Assembly (NCBI GenBank): GCA_035509415.1
Contig: DATJLQ010000002.1
Span: 1 to 51,309 of the forward strand
DNA length: 51,309 nucleotides
Direction of reading: 5' to 3'
DNA from: DATJLQ01 sp035509415
GTDB lineage: Bacteria > Pseudomonadota > Alphaproteobacteria > JACZXZ01
The notes under the pieces: model-generated
The model's database searches: none
Told to the model about the DNA's origin: nothing
What the model saw: only the letters and a program-made list of their open reading frames with translations
Shown: positions 41,989-49,440 of the stretch, piece by piece
Layout of the letters: each line of letters begins with the position of its first letter
Position numbering within the stretch: the first letter of the stretch is position 1
Translations under genes and position numbers: made by a program

Positions 41989-42088
41989 TGCGGCATTGGC
42001 CCTACCGCCCTGGTAGGGTCGTCGCATGCCCTCTTTGGGCGTTTCCTCCCTACACTTGGGCCGCGCCTTGTGCGCGGCCCCTTTTTTT
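41989..42088 (+). ncRNA. Predicted orphan small RNA with UUUCCUCCCU motif
   Basis: About 100 nt following a promoter-like pair and ending in a strong intrinsic terminator. Predicted parts: hairpin 1 CCCTACC/GGTAGGG (42000-42018, loop GCCCT), hairpin 2 GCCC/GGGC (42028-42040, loop TCTTT), an open stretch TTTCCTCCCTACACTT (42042-42057) complementary to Shine-Dalgarno sequences, and the terminator stem. No coding frame starts inside and the next genes are on the opposite strand. Exposed CCUCC segments are seen in trans-acting alphaproteobacterial sRNAs. The 5' end is an estimate. Confidence 0.55.
42058..42088 (+). terminator. Intrinsic terminator of the predicted sRNA
   Basis: GGGCCGCGC and GCGCGGCCC form a perfect 9-bp stem with loop CTTGT, followed by C and seven Ts (42082-42088). 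This is the clearest intrinsic terminator in the window. Confidence 0.85.
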
Positions 42089-42243
42089 GTGCGGAGCTCT
42101 TCGAACCGCCCCCGCTGTTCTTTGGCGCTCTTCGAGCGCTGGGGCGGCCACGCCTCGCGCGCGGCGCCTTTTTTTGTGCGGCGCTCTTCGAGCGGCCCTT
42201 CTGTTCTTTGGCTCTCTTCGGGCGCCGGGGCCCTAAGGCCGCG
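42070..42243. repeat. 87-bp imperfect tandem duplication with T7 tracts
   Basis: Two units offset by 87 bp share GCGCGG-CC, CTTTTTTTGTGCGG, GCTCTTCGA and CTGTTCTTTGG in the same order. The first copy starts in the sRNA terminator; the second ends in the last codons of the GNAT gene (minus strand, stop at 42233). The second T7 tract (42169-42175) follows a weaker GC stem. Confidence 0.75.
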
Positions 42244-42799
42244 TCGGCGGCGCGTCGCCGCCCGGGCCGAGGGCGCGTTGCATCAGCACGGCATCGACCC
42301 AGCGTCCGAACTTGAACCCGACCGACCGAAGCGGCCCCACCATGCGGAAGCCGAGGGCGGCGTGGATGCCGATCGAGCCCTCGTTGGCGGAATCGCCGAT
42401 CGCCGCGATCATCTGGCGATACCCGAGTGCTGCGCAGCGCTCGATGAGCGTTGCGAGGAGGGCGCGCCCGATGCCCCGGCGCTGCGCGGCGGGATCGACA
42501 TAGACCGAATCCTCGAGCGTGTGGCGATAGGCCGTGCGCGTGCGATAGAGGGACGCGTAGGCGAAGCCCATGACGCGCCCCGAGCGCTCGGCCACGAGAT
42601 AGGGAAACCCCTCGGCCATGAGGGCGGCGCGCCGCTTCTCGATCTCCGCGCGGTCGGGCTCGGCCTCCTCGAAAGTCGCGAGGCTGGTGCGGACATAATG
42701 GCCGTAGATCGCCTGGATCGCCGTCGCATCGTCCGCGCGCGCGTCGCGCACGACGAGGTCAAGCGGCGCCTTCTGCCGCTCGGGCTGGACCGTGCCCAT
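42233..42799 (-). CDS. GNAT N-acetyltransferase, phosphinothricin-acetyltransferase-like
   Basis: 188 aa. GNAT fold with the acetyl-CoA loop QRRGIGRALLATLIERC and the PAT-type features IYGHYVRTSLATFEE, YRHTLEDSVYVDPAAQ and HAALGFRMVGPLRSVGFKFGRW. Such enzymes acetylate amino groups of phosphinothricin, methionine sulfoximine or similar amino acids. Six bases upstream the formylglutamate hydrolase gene ends on the same strand, so both are probably co-transcribed. Its 3' end overlaps the second copy of the 87-bp repeat. Confidence 0.87.
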   Translation of the reverse strand: MGTVQPERQKAPLDLVVRDARADDATAIQAIYGHYVRTSLATFEEAEPDRAEIEKRRAALMAEGFPYLVAERSGRVMGFAYASLYRTRTAYRHTLEDSVYVDPAAQRRGIGRALLATLIERCAALGYRQMIAAIGDSANEGSIGIHAALGFRMVGPLRSVGFKFGRWVDAVLMQRALGPGGDAPPTRP

Positions 42800-42805
42800 G
42801 GGCGC

Positions 42806-43714
42806 TCAGGCCGCGCGCAAAAGCGCCGGGAGCCGCAGGCGCAGATGATGCGCGAGATTGCGCATGTCGCGCATCAAGCGCGGCAAGCCGGGTCCGCGCT
42901 CGAGCGTCGCCTCGTCCATGTAGAGGGCGCGGTTGATCTCGATCTGGAGCGCGTGCACGCTCGCGCGCGGGCGGCCGTAATGGCGCGTCGTGAAGCCGCC
43001 CGCGTAGGGGATGTTGCGTCCGACCTGGTAGCCGAGCTCGACCAGGAAGCGCTCGACGAGTGCCGTCAGCGGTGCGGCGCAAGAGGTGCCGTGACAGTCG
43101 CCGAGCACGATGTCGTCGCGGCGCCGGCCCGCATCCTCGTCCATCGGGCCGCCGATCGACGGCATCGAGTGGCAATCGATCAGCATGGCATAGCCGAAGC
43201 GCTCGACCGTCCCCTCGACCAGGCTCTCGAGCACCGCGTGATAGGGCCGGTAAAGCGCCTCGACCCGCTCGAGCGCCTCGGCGAAGCTCAATTTGGCGCG
43301 GTAGATCTCCTCGCCGTTCGCGACCACGCGCGCGATGGTGCCGAGCCCGGCGGCGACGCGCGGCGAGCGCGTGTTGGCGTAGGCGGGAAGCGCGTCGCCG
43401 AACATCGCGGGATCGAGCTCGAACGGCTCGCGGTTCGGGTCGAGATAGGCGCGCGGGAAAAGCGCCTTCAAGAGCGGCGCTCCTTCCTCGGCCACGCCCG
43501 CGAAGATCTCGTCGACGAAGCAATCCTCGGACTTGCGCAGGCTGAGCGCGTCGAGGCGCGCGCTCGCGACGAACGCGCTCGGATAGCGGTTGCCGCTGTG
43601 GGGCGAGGCGAAGACGGCGGGCAGCGCCTGCTCGCGCGGCCGGGCCAAGTCCCAAACGACGCCGCGCCCCGCGGCCTGGCTCGTGACCGTGTCCATCTCT
43701 TGTAAGTAGCCCAT
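42806..43714 (-). CDS. N-formylglutamate amidohydrolase family protein
   Basis: 302 aa. FGase domain with PAVFASPHSGNRYP, the metal-binding Asp/His blocks (SEDCFVDEIF, MLIDCHSMPS, VLGDCHGTSC), and PYAGGFTTRHYGRP. Family members split N-formyl-L-glutamate to formate and glutamate in one branch of histidine breakdown, though many paralogues act on other N-acyl amino acids. No hut genes are nearby. Start at 43714 (MGYLQEM) or 43696; neither has a strong ribosome site. Confidence 0.82.
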   Translation of the reverse strand: MGYLQEMDTVTSQAAGRGVVWDLARPREQALPAVFASPHSGNRYPSAFVASARLDALSLRKSEDCFVDEIFAGVAEEGAPLLKALFPRAYLDPNREPFELDPAMFGDALPAYANTRSPRVAAGLGTIARVVANGEEIYRAKLSFAEALERVEALYRPYHAVLESLVEGTVERFGYAMLIDCHSMPSIGGPMDEDAGRRRDDIVLGDCHGTSCAAPLTALVERFLVELGYQVGRNIPYAGGFTTRHYGRPRASVHALQIEINRALYMDEATLERGPGLPRLMRDMRNLAHHLRLRLPALLRAA

Positions 43715-43943
43715 CCGCGCGCGCCTGTCACGAGCGTGGCGCGGCGGCCGGGTCCCCGATTTCGGCCGGAGACCGGCCCGCAGCGCCGCTTTCGGCCCCC
43801 GCGTCGCCCGCCCGCTAAGGCGGGCCGAGGCTTGCCAAACGCGGGCCCGGGCTTTATAGCTCGCCCTGGCTCCAAGGCCCGAGTCGGGACTCCCGGTCCC
43901 GCCCGCGCGACCCTCCCACAAGAGGACCGGCGGCCGATCTTGG

Positions 43944-44018
43944 GGGCGCGTAGCTCAGAGGGAGAGCACTACGTTGACATCGTAGGGGTCGCAAGTTCAA
44001 TCCTTGCCGCGCCCACCA
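43944..44018 (+). tRNA. tRNA-Val(GAC) with encoded CCA
   Basis: Complete cloverleaf: acceptor GGGCGCG/CGCGCCC, D-arm GCTC-AGAGGGA-GAGC, anticodon stem CTACG/CGTAG with loop TTGACAT (anticodon GAC, valine), T-arm GCAAG-TTCAATC-CTTGC, discriminator A and CCA. Its 3' two thirds are also the left attachment site of the integrative element; insertion has kept the gene intact. Confidence 0.95.
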
Positions 44019-45171
44019 TTTCCTTCCCAATGACACCATTGGGATTTTCGTTCTTCCTGACCCCTTTCTCACCCTCGCCTTTTCGCCGTCTGGGGTGCAA
44101 TTGGGGTGTTATTGGCATTTCCGAGAGCCGTCCATGAAGCGACGCGACTGCACGCTTCTGAAAATCTGGATGGTGATGGGCGTAATGCCTTTCCACCATC
44201 CGCGTGTCGGAATGCCCGAGGAACCCGGCGATCTCCCACAACGGAACGCCATCCTGTGCCATCCAGGTGGCGCCTGTATGGCGCAAGGTGTATGGCGTCA
44301 CGTCACCTCGCTGGAAGCCTGCGACGGCCGTTGCCTCTCGGAATGCGGTTTTGACCGATAGAACCGGGTACCCGCCGTATTCGACCACGTAATCCGTCTT
44401 GCGCCGCTCGCAAGCGGCAACCAACTCGGCCTTGAGCAACTCCGTCATCCTGATGGTCGGCCGACGCTTAGCCGTCTGGGCGCGGCCCACGGCGTTGAGG
44501 CGAATGAGGTCACCCTCGAAGTCAATTCGATCCCAACGCAAATCCAGGATCGCTTCGGGCCGTGCGAGCGTAGTAATGCCCAGCAGCATGTAGAGCCGAA
44601 GGTGTTCGGACTTGCAGGCTCCCAAGAGCTTCTCGAACTCGTTTTTGGTCAGCCAACGGCCGCGCGGCTCTGTCGCGGGCAGGTCATAAATGCGCGGTAT
44701 ATCCAATCCTGGCCGCTTGTGCCGGGCATGGAAGAGGGCCGCACGCAGGACAGATAGCTCGCGCGAAATCGTCGCCGGTCGGACTCCCTTGCCGTCACGG
44801 TGATCGACGTAGCCTTGTTGGCGCTCCACGTCGAGGGCCGTAGCAAGCTCGTCTCCCAAGACGGCGACGAGATGGTTCCGCGCGATTCTCGCCTGTTGCT
44901 CACTTGGCGCACCGGCCATGGTCTCGTTCAGATATTCATCCAACGCGGCCTTCACCGTCACCACGTGCGCCGCCGATGCGGCCGGGGCGACCGAGGATTC
45001 TCGTCCGAAGAAATCAACGAGTTGGACTTGAGCCTCAGCCAGGTCCGTCGTTCCCGTCGAACGCCATACGACTTTACGGCGTTGCGGGTCGTACCAGCGA
45101 AGCTGCCAGTTCCCGCTTTCGGGGCGCTTGGCGAGTTGGGGGATGCCGCTTGGGGTTTTGATGCGCGCCAT
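43969..45171 (-). CDS. int: Tyrosine recombinase / phage-type integrase
   Basis: 400 aa. SAM-like core-binding domain (VKAALDEYLNETMAGAPSEQQARIA) and catalytic domain with Arg in ITTLARPEAILDLRW, HxxR-type box YTLRHTGATWMA and the LGHSDTRMVERHY box with the nucleophilic Tyr. It catalyses integration and excision at the tRNA-Val att site. AGGAG stands nine bases before the ATG at 45171. The last 17 codons lie in the 54-bp att core and the TAG (43971-43969) is supplied by the tRNA anticodon stem just outside it, so excision must change the C terminus. Confidence 0.93.
   Translation of the reverse strand: MARIKTPSGIPQLAKRPESGNWQLRWYDPQRRKVVWRSTGTTDLAEAQVQLVDFFGRESSVAPAASAAHVVTVKAALDEYLNETMAGAPSEQQARIARNHLVAVLGDELATALDVERQQGYVDHRDGKGVRPATISRELSVLRAALFHARHKRPGLDIPRIYDLPATEPRGRWLTKNEFEKLLGACKSEHLRLYMLLGITTLARPEAILDLRWDRIDFEGDLIRLNAVGRAQTAKRRPTIRMTELLKAELVAACERRKTDYVVEYGGYPVLSVKTAFREATAVAGFQRGDVTPYTLRHTGATWMAQDGVPLWEIAGFLGHSDTRMVERHYAHHHPDFQKRAVASLHGRLSEMPITPQLHPRRRKGEGEKGVRKNENPNGVIGKEMVGAARIELATPTMST
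43973..44026. repeat. attL, 54-bp direct repeat (left copy)
   Basis: Begins at GTTGACATCG in the tRNA-Val anticodon loop and runs 8 bases past the CCA end. Identical over 54 bp to 50312-50365; flanking bases differ on both sides. The copies are 6339 bp apart. Confidence 0.95.
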
Positions 45172-45389
45172 GATGGGTCTCTCCTGCAACGGCTTCTGAA
45201 TTCGGCCAACTGGCGCTCGCTCAACCTGATCTCGCCGTTGGGATATTCGTAGAAGCCGATCTGATGATTCTGAACGAACGAACTCACGGTATCAATATCA
45301 ACGATGAGGGCGGCAGCGACCTGAGGCACCGTGAGCATCACGGAGTCATTCAGGTCGGGCCTCGGCTCATGTTCGATCGTACCGCTCAT
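44958..45389 (-). CDS. Excisionase-like small DNA-binding protein overlapping int
   Basis: 143 aa. The N-terminal 70 residues hold a winged-helix/MerR-like segment (MLTVPQVAAALIVDIDTVSSFV, then NGEIRLSERQLAEFRSRC) of the kind in AlpA/Xis proteins. The remaining half is Arg/Ser/Pro-rich and is read in a different frame over the first 214 bp of int. The true protein might therefore be shorter in function, but no earlier stop occurs. It would control direction of recombination or early transcription. It diverges from the DUF3987 gene. Confidence 0.55.
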   Translation of the reverse strand: MSGTIEHEPRPDLNDSVMLTVPQVAAALIVDIDTVSSFVQNHQIGFYEYPNGEIRLSERQLAEFRSRCRRDPSWRASKPQAASPNSPSAPKAGTGSFAGTTRNAVKSYGVRRERRTWLRLKSNSLISSDENPRSPRPHRRRTW

Positions 45390-45554
45390 AATCGGGATAT
45401 GGGTTCATCATTCCGATCTTGGCCGTGCGAGTCTTGCGACGCGTTTGGTCGGCGGCCATCGATGCCCGGGCGCGCGGCCCAAACTCCCAACTTGAACCAA
45501 TATTCCCGGTGGCGCGGGCGCAATGGGTGCCCGCGATCATCAGAGGAACCTTCG

Positions 45555-47186
45555 ATGTCTGATCAGCAAATCGCCACGACTACCACCACCTCCAATGCCG
45601 TTGCGGCCACAACAGGGCATCTCCCCGGGGTGAACGAGAACGAACAACCGGGAACGATGGAGGGGGCGCCTCCGTTGGCCGCTGCGCTGGAAGCCAAGTT
45701 CGGCGCGCGGTTGCCCGACGGTGATCCGATCCCGTTGTCGAAGGCGTCGGAAGAACCGGACAGGTTTCCGATCGACGCCCTTGGATCGATGCTTGGCCGG
45801 GCGACGAAGGGGATCGCCGATATCGTGCAAGCGTCAACCGCAATGACCGGCACGTCTGTGCTGGCGTCGGCAACGTTGGCCGTACAAGCGCATGCAGACG
45901 TGAAGATGCCATATGGCATGACACGTCCGGTGAGCGGGTTGTTCGTGAGTGCTGGCGTCACGGGTGATCGCAAGAGTGCCGTTGATGATCTGGCCACGCG
46001 CGCGATTCAACACTGTCAAGATGCCCTGTGGGCGCAATTCGAGATTGAACAGGAGCGATACGAGGCGGCACTTGAATCTGCCGCAAAAATCGGCGTCGCG
46101 CCTCCAAGGGCGCCGAGAACCCCCCAATTTCTGATGGACGACCCGAACGCGGAGGGTATCTATCGATTATTGAGCGAAGGTCGGCCTTCGATCGGCCTGT
46201 TCTCGGATGAAGGCGGGCGTTTCCTCGGTGGCTACGCGATGAGCGAGGATCAGCGTCTCAAGACCGCAACGACACTGTCACTTCTCTGGGATGGGAAACC
46301 CCTATCCCGGGTTCGAGGCGGCGAAAGAGCGAGTTTCCTGCCCGGTCGGCGTTTTTGTGCAAACGTCATGCTGCAACCCTACCTCCTTGAGACGGTCCTG
46401 GGGGACAAACTGCTGAAGGAGCAGGGCCTCCTGTCACGCACGTTAATCACCGCTCCGGCGAGCCTGATGGGTTATCGACTGTACCGCGACCCGGATCCGG
46501 CAAGCGAGAAGGCAGTAGACGATTACACGAACCACCTTCTCCGGATTCTTGCGGTGCCGCCACGCATGCGTGCTTCGTCTCCGCACGCACTCGATTGCCG
46601 TCCGCTGCCGCTTTCTCCGGTTGCCAAGGCGCGCTGGATCGTGTTCCACGACGACGTTGAGCGGCGGCTGACGGAAGACGGGGAGCTGCGGCCGATTTCG
46701 GGTTTGGCAGCGAAGCTGCCAGAGCATGCCGTGCGGATCGCCGGCGTGCTTGCGCTCGTAGACGACGTCGGGGTAGCCGAAATCGATGCCGCGCATATGG
46801 AGGCGGGCATCGAACTCGCACGGCATTACGGCCGGGAGGCCCGGCGGCTCTTCTCCGAAGTCAAGGTCGATCCTCAAGTCTCGCTGGCCCGGAAGGTCGG
46901 TGGATGGCTTGCGGATCGGGTACAAGCCAACAGGAGTGAGCGACTGGCGAGGAGCGTGGCCGAGGCGCCCGGTGGTGATGCCGTGGGCGAGTGTGAGGAT
47001 CGGCTGGTTACGCTCGAGGACATATACCAATTTGGCCCCAAGACCGCGCGCAAGGCGGCAACGGCCCGGAAGATGATGGACATTCTCGAACGCCATCGTT
47101 GGGTCGTTCGCGTTCCCGGCACGCATGAGGTGCGTGGGAAGCGAGAGAGCCAACTCTACTACGTTGTGGCGTCCGGCGACCGGTAG
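45555..47186 (+). CDS. DUF3987 (YfjI-type) replication-associated protein
   Basis: 543 aa. The DUF3987 core spans about residues 60-400. It keeps a degenerate P-loop VSAGVTGDRKSAVDDL and the blocks GLFSDEGGRFLGGYAMSEDQR and LWDGKPLSRVRGGE, followed by FCANVMLQPYLLE. The C-terminal part looks like a DNA-binding wing (RKMMDILERHRWVVRV). Proteins of this family are common in integrative elements and prophages beside primase or replication functions; the biochemical role is unproven. GAGGAA stands eight bases before the ATG. Confidence 0.82.
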   Translation: MSDQQIATTTTTSNAVAATTGHLPGVNENEQPGTMEGAPPLAAALEAKFGARLPDGDPIPLSKASEEPDRFPIDALGSMLGRATKGIADIVQASTAMTGTSVLASATLAVQAHADVKMPYGMTRPVSGLFVSAGVTGDRKSAVDDLATRAIQHCQDALWAQFEIEQERYEAALESAAKIGVAPPRAPRTPQFLMDDPNAEGIYRLLSEGRPSIGLFSDEGGRFLGGYAMSEDQRLKTATTLSLLWDGKPLSRVRGGERASFLPGRRFCANVMLQPYLLETVLGDKLLKEQGLLSRTLITAPASLMGYRLYRDPDPASEKAVDDYTNHLLRILAVPPRMRASSPHALDCRPLPLSPVAKARWIVFHDDVERRLTEDGELRPISGLAAKLPEHAVRIAGVLALVDDVGVAEIDAAHMEAGIELARHYGREARRLFSEVKVDPQVSLARKVGGWLADRVQANRSERLARSVAEAPGGDAVGECEDRLVTLEDIYQFGPKTARKAATARKMMDILERHRWVVRVPGTHEVRGKRESQLYYVVASGDR

Positions 47187-47190
47187 CCGG

Positions 47191-47248
47191 GGCTAATGGG
47201 CTAACCAGGCTAATGCCCCTGTCGGATTAGCTTGGTTAGCCCGTTAGC
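47191..47248 (+). other. Long imperfect hairpin after the DUF3987 gene
   Basis: Arms 47191-47214 and 47226-47248 (ATTAGCTTGGTTAGCCCG on the right) pair over 23 bp with only two mismatches, both G-U compatible in RNA; the loop is 11 nt. Each arm itself repeats GGCTAA/TTAGCC units. No T run follows, so a simple intrinsic terminator is less likely than a replication, transfer or protein-binding site. Confidence 0.6.
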
Positions 47249-47257
47249 AAGGGGTGG

Positions 47258-47325
47258 ATCGGGGGTCCAGGGGCCGGAGTCCCTGGCCGGGTCCAGGGCA
47301 GCGCCCGGCCGACGTTTGTGAAACA
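47258..47325. repeat. GC-rich direct repeats of GGGTCCAGGG
   Basis: GGGGGTCCAGGGG and CCGGGTCCAGGGC recur 30 bp apart, separated by CCGGAGTCCCTGG, so they can also pair with CCCTGG. Such GTCCAGGG/CCCTGG blocks are often seen between genes of mobile elements. This is part of the 252-bp gap before the small gene at 47439; nothing coding is seen in it. Confidence 0.4.
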
Positions 47326-47438
47326 AACATAGTCGGTTTCTAGGTTTCACCCCCGCGTCTCGATTTTTGGTAGGTGGCACTTGTGGCCGGGCATCGATTC
47401 TTCCACCTCCCTTTCGTGGTCCACGAGAGAGAGGAAGT

Positions 47439-47807
47439 ATGAGCCCGGAGTTTGACCGAATCTTGGAAGCGCACGTAGACGCATGCGTCGGCGTCGTGCT
47501 TGGGCCGACATACGAAACCGTTGGCGCTTATGCCGCCACATGGCGGCTATTGCGTACCGTTGCCCGCGACACGTTCGGTAAACCCGTGGCCTTCCACTTG
47601 GTCATGGGGCTTGTCCGGGAGCGCTATGGGCGCGATGGAATGGCTGCGGTGAAGACCGCCCGCGAACTCATAGATCGGCTGTGCGGGCATGAGGTCTTTG
47701 CTGAGGACACTGCGGCCGGTGCTGGTCGGTTGTCGAAATGGCCGGTAGGCGGAAGCCCCGGAACCCCTGGGGGCGGTCAGACGGAGCGGCCGTTGCCTCG
47801 CGCATGA
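47439..47807 (+). CDS. Small element-borne protein of unknown function
   Basis: 122 aa, mostly helical (EFDRILEAHVDACVGVVLGPTYETVGAYAATWRLLRTVARDTF, then VRERYGRDGMAAVKTARELIDRL), with a Gly/Pro-rich tail. GAGGAAGT directly precedes the ATG. It lies 14 bp before the relaxase gene, the place where MobC-like accessory proteins are often encoded, but no ribbon-helix-helix signature is visible. No family recognised. Confidence 0.65.
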   Translation: MSPEFDRILEAHVDACVGVVLGPTYETVGAYAATWRLLRTVARDTFGKPVAFHLVMGLVRERYGRDGMAAVKTARELIDRLCGHEVFAEDTAAGAGRLSKWPVGGSPGTPGGGQTERPLPRA

Positions 47808-47821
47808 CGTGACCCTAGACG

Positions 47822-48829
47822 ATGCCGACGCAATTTATCCACGTTGAGACCTACGCCCGATCCTCGCCACGGAAGGCGAAGGAAAGGCGGTGGACCGTCA
47901 GGCAGGTCGTTGGCGAGCTCATGCGCGAGCCCGGCATGCACCCACACCTCTCGGCACCCAGGCCACCGGAGCTGGTCTTCGGTCGTTCCCCGACCGAAGT
48001 TGAGGATGAGGTCATGGCGATGGCCGAGCGGGCGGTCGATCCGAAGGGGCGGCGTTTGCGGCGTGACGCCCAAATCCTGGCGGCTGGTGTCGCAAGCTTC
48101 CCTGCACGGCTTGCCGAGTTGGATGGGAACGATAGGGATGCTTGGGCTGCCTGGGAGCGCGATACGCTGACTTGGCTCCGTAGCCAATACGGCGATCGAC
48201 TCAAGTCGGTCGTTCGTCATCGCGACGAACCCTATCCGCATCTGCATTTTCTCGCGGTTCCTGATCTCGATGCCGGGAAGCGCGTCGATGACCTACACCC
48301 TGGCCGGGCTGCCATTGCCGCGGCGAAGCGGGAGGGTGTCACGCAGAAGCGCGTTCTCGACCAACGATATCGCGCGGCCATGCGGATGTGGCAGGACTCG
48401 TATTGGTGTGAGGTGGGGGCAAAGCATCAGCTCGATCGATATGGCCCGCGTCGGCGGCGCCTGAGTCGACCGGCGTTCCGTGTGGAACGTCGACTTGCCG
48501 AACTGACGGCCTCGATCGTTGCCGACCGGAATCACGTTCGCGAGGAGAATCGGAATCTCAGTCATGAGTGCAATCGGCTGATCACGGCATTGACAAAAGT
48601 GGCGAATCAGGCCCACGCCTTATTAGGCTGCCTTCTCGACCCGCTTCACGCCGATTGTCCTGCTGAGCGACCGACTTGGCTTGGCGTCGTCCAATGGGCA
48701 GCCATAAAACGGCGGTTGCAATTGATAACTGTGTTATGCCAAGCCCAACGTAATCGACCAAAGATGTCAGAGAAGTCCAGGCGTCGATTGCCGATCATCT
48801 TATTAGATACGCGCAATCCCAATCTGTGA
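47822..48829 (+). CDS. MobV/Pre-type relaxase
   Basis: 335 aa. The metal-binding motif HRDEPYPHLHFLAVP (HxDExxPHxH) near residue 133 is the hallmark of MobV/Pre relaxases, and the N-terminal FIHVETYARSSPRKA corresponds to motif I. A coiled-coil-like basic region (VADRNHVREENRNLSHECNRL) follows. It would nick the element at its oriT and lead the strand into a recipient using another plasmid's transfer system. Overall length is short for MobV, and the C terminus is not recognised. Confidence 0.75.
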   Translation: MPTQFIHVETYARSSPRKAKERRWTVRQVVGELMREPGMHPHLSAPRPPELVFGRSPTEVEDEVMAMAERAVDPKGRRLRRDAQILAAGVASFPARLAELDGNDRDAWAAWERDTLTWLRSQYGDRLKSVVRHRDEPYPHLHFLAVPDLDAGKRVDDLHPGRAAIAAAKREGVTQKRVLDQRYRAAMRMWQDSYWCEVGAKHQLDRYGPRRRRLSRPAFRVERRLAELTASIVADRNHVREENRNLSHECNRLITALTKVANQAHALLGCLLDPLHADCPAERPTWLGVVQWAAIKRRLQLITVLCQAQRNRPKMSEKSRRRLPIILLDTRNPNL

Positions 48830-48850
48830 CAAGACGTGCCCAAGGGGCGG

Positions 48851-49429
48851 TTATCGGCGCCTTCGGTTCTTTCGCCTCTTCGAATTCTGACGGGAAAAGA
48901 ACATGGTCCCCGGTTCGTAATCGCGAACGTTGCCCGGTCTTATATCTGATCGGACCTTGTTTTTATTAAGGATCATCTGGGGTCCAGCGGCTCGTAGAAT
49001 TGCGGTTTCTAATTCCCGTTCGTGGTTCTTGCTTTTGATCACGTAAAACGAAAAATATAGCAGCTCTTTCGGATATTTCTTCTTGTGCTTCCGCAGGCGC
49101 GAAAAAATTTTCCCCCGTCCTCCATAACGAGCCACACCCATCGAATCATGTGCCATATAGATTCCTTCGGGCGCTCGACCTAAAATCGCCTTTATCTTGG
49201 TATTAACTTCACCGAGGCTGTTAAACGGCAATTTTTCACCGACAATTTGGAACAAGCGCTCCGTCTTTTTTGGCCTTCCGGGCGCAGGTTTGAGAATTCC
49301 GTCGACCACCTTCCAAGTACGATCGGACCAAACTTCATCGTTTACAACCTTAGTGCTTTTGCCTTTGTTGTTTTTTCTTTTCATGCGCCGTTTCTTAAGT
49401 CGGCCTCGTAGGCCGCCACGCTGCACCAC
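48851..49429 (-). CDS. GIY-YIG family nuclease-like protein, cargo gene 2
   Basis: 192 aa from a GTG at 49429 that has GAGGAG seven bases upstream. Strongly basic N terminus with an AT-hook-like PGRPKK, then a GIY-YIG domain: EGIYMAHDSMGVARYGGRG (GIY and YGG), SRLRKHKKK (conserved Arg and His), ERELETAILRAAG (catalytic Glu) and NKNK. All key residues of an active single-strand nicking domain appear present. It ends in another basic stretch (SKRRKNRRRR). AT-rich compared with its neighbours. It follows the second nuclease-like gene after 11 bp, so they form an operon. Confidence 0.75.
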   Translation of the reverse strand: MVQRGGLRGRLKKRRMKRKNNKGKSTKVVNDEVWSDRTWKVVDGILKPAPGRPKKTERLFQIVGEKLPFNSLGEVNTKIKAILGRAPEGIYMAHDSMGVARYGGRGKIFSRLRKHKKKYPKELLYFSFYVIKSKNHERELETAILRAAGPQMILNKNKVRSDIRPGNVRDYEPGTMFFSRQNSKRRKNRRRR

Positions 49430-49440
49430 TTGTGTTCTCC

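Noticed and set aside
47191..47248. Simple intrinsic terminator
   Set aside because: Strong stem but followed by AAGGGGTGG with no T run; kept as an unexplained hairpin instead.
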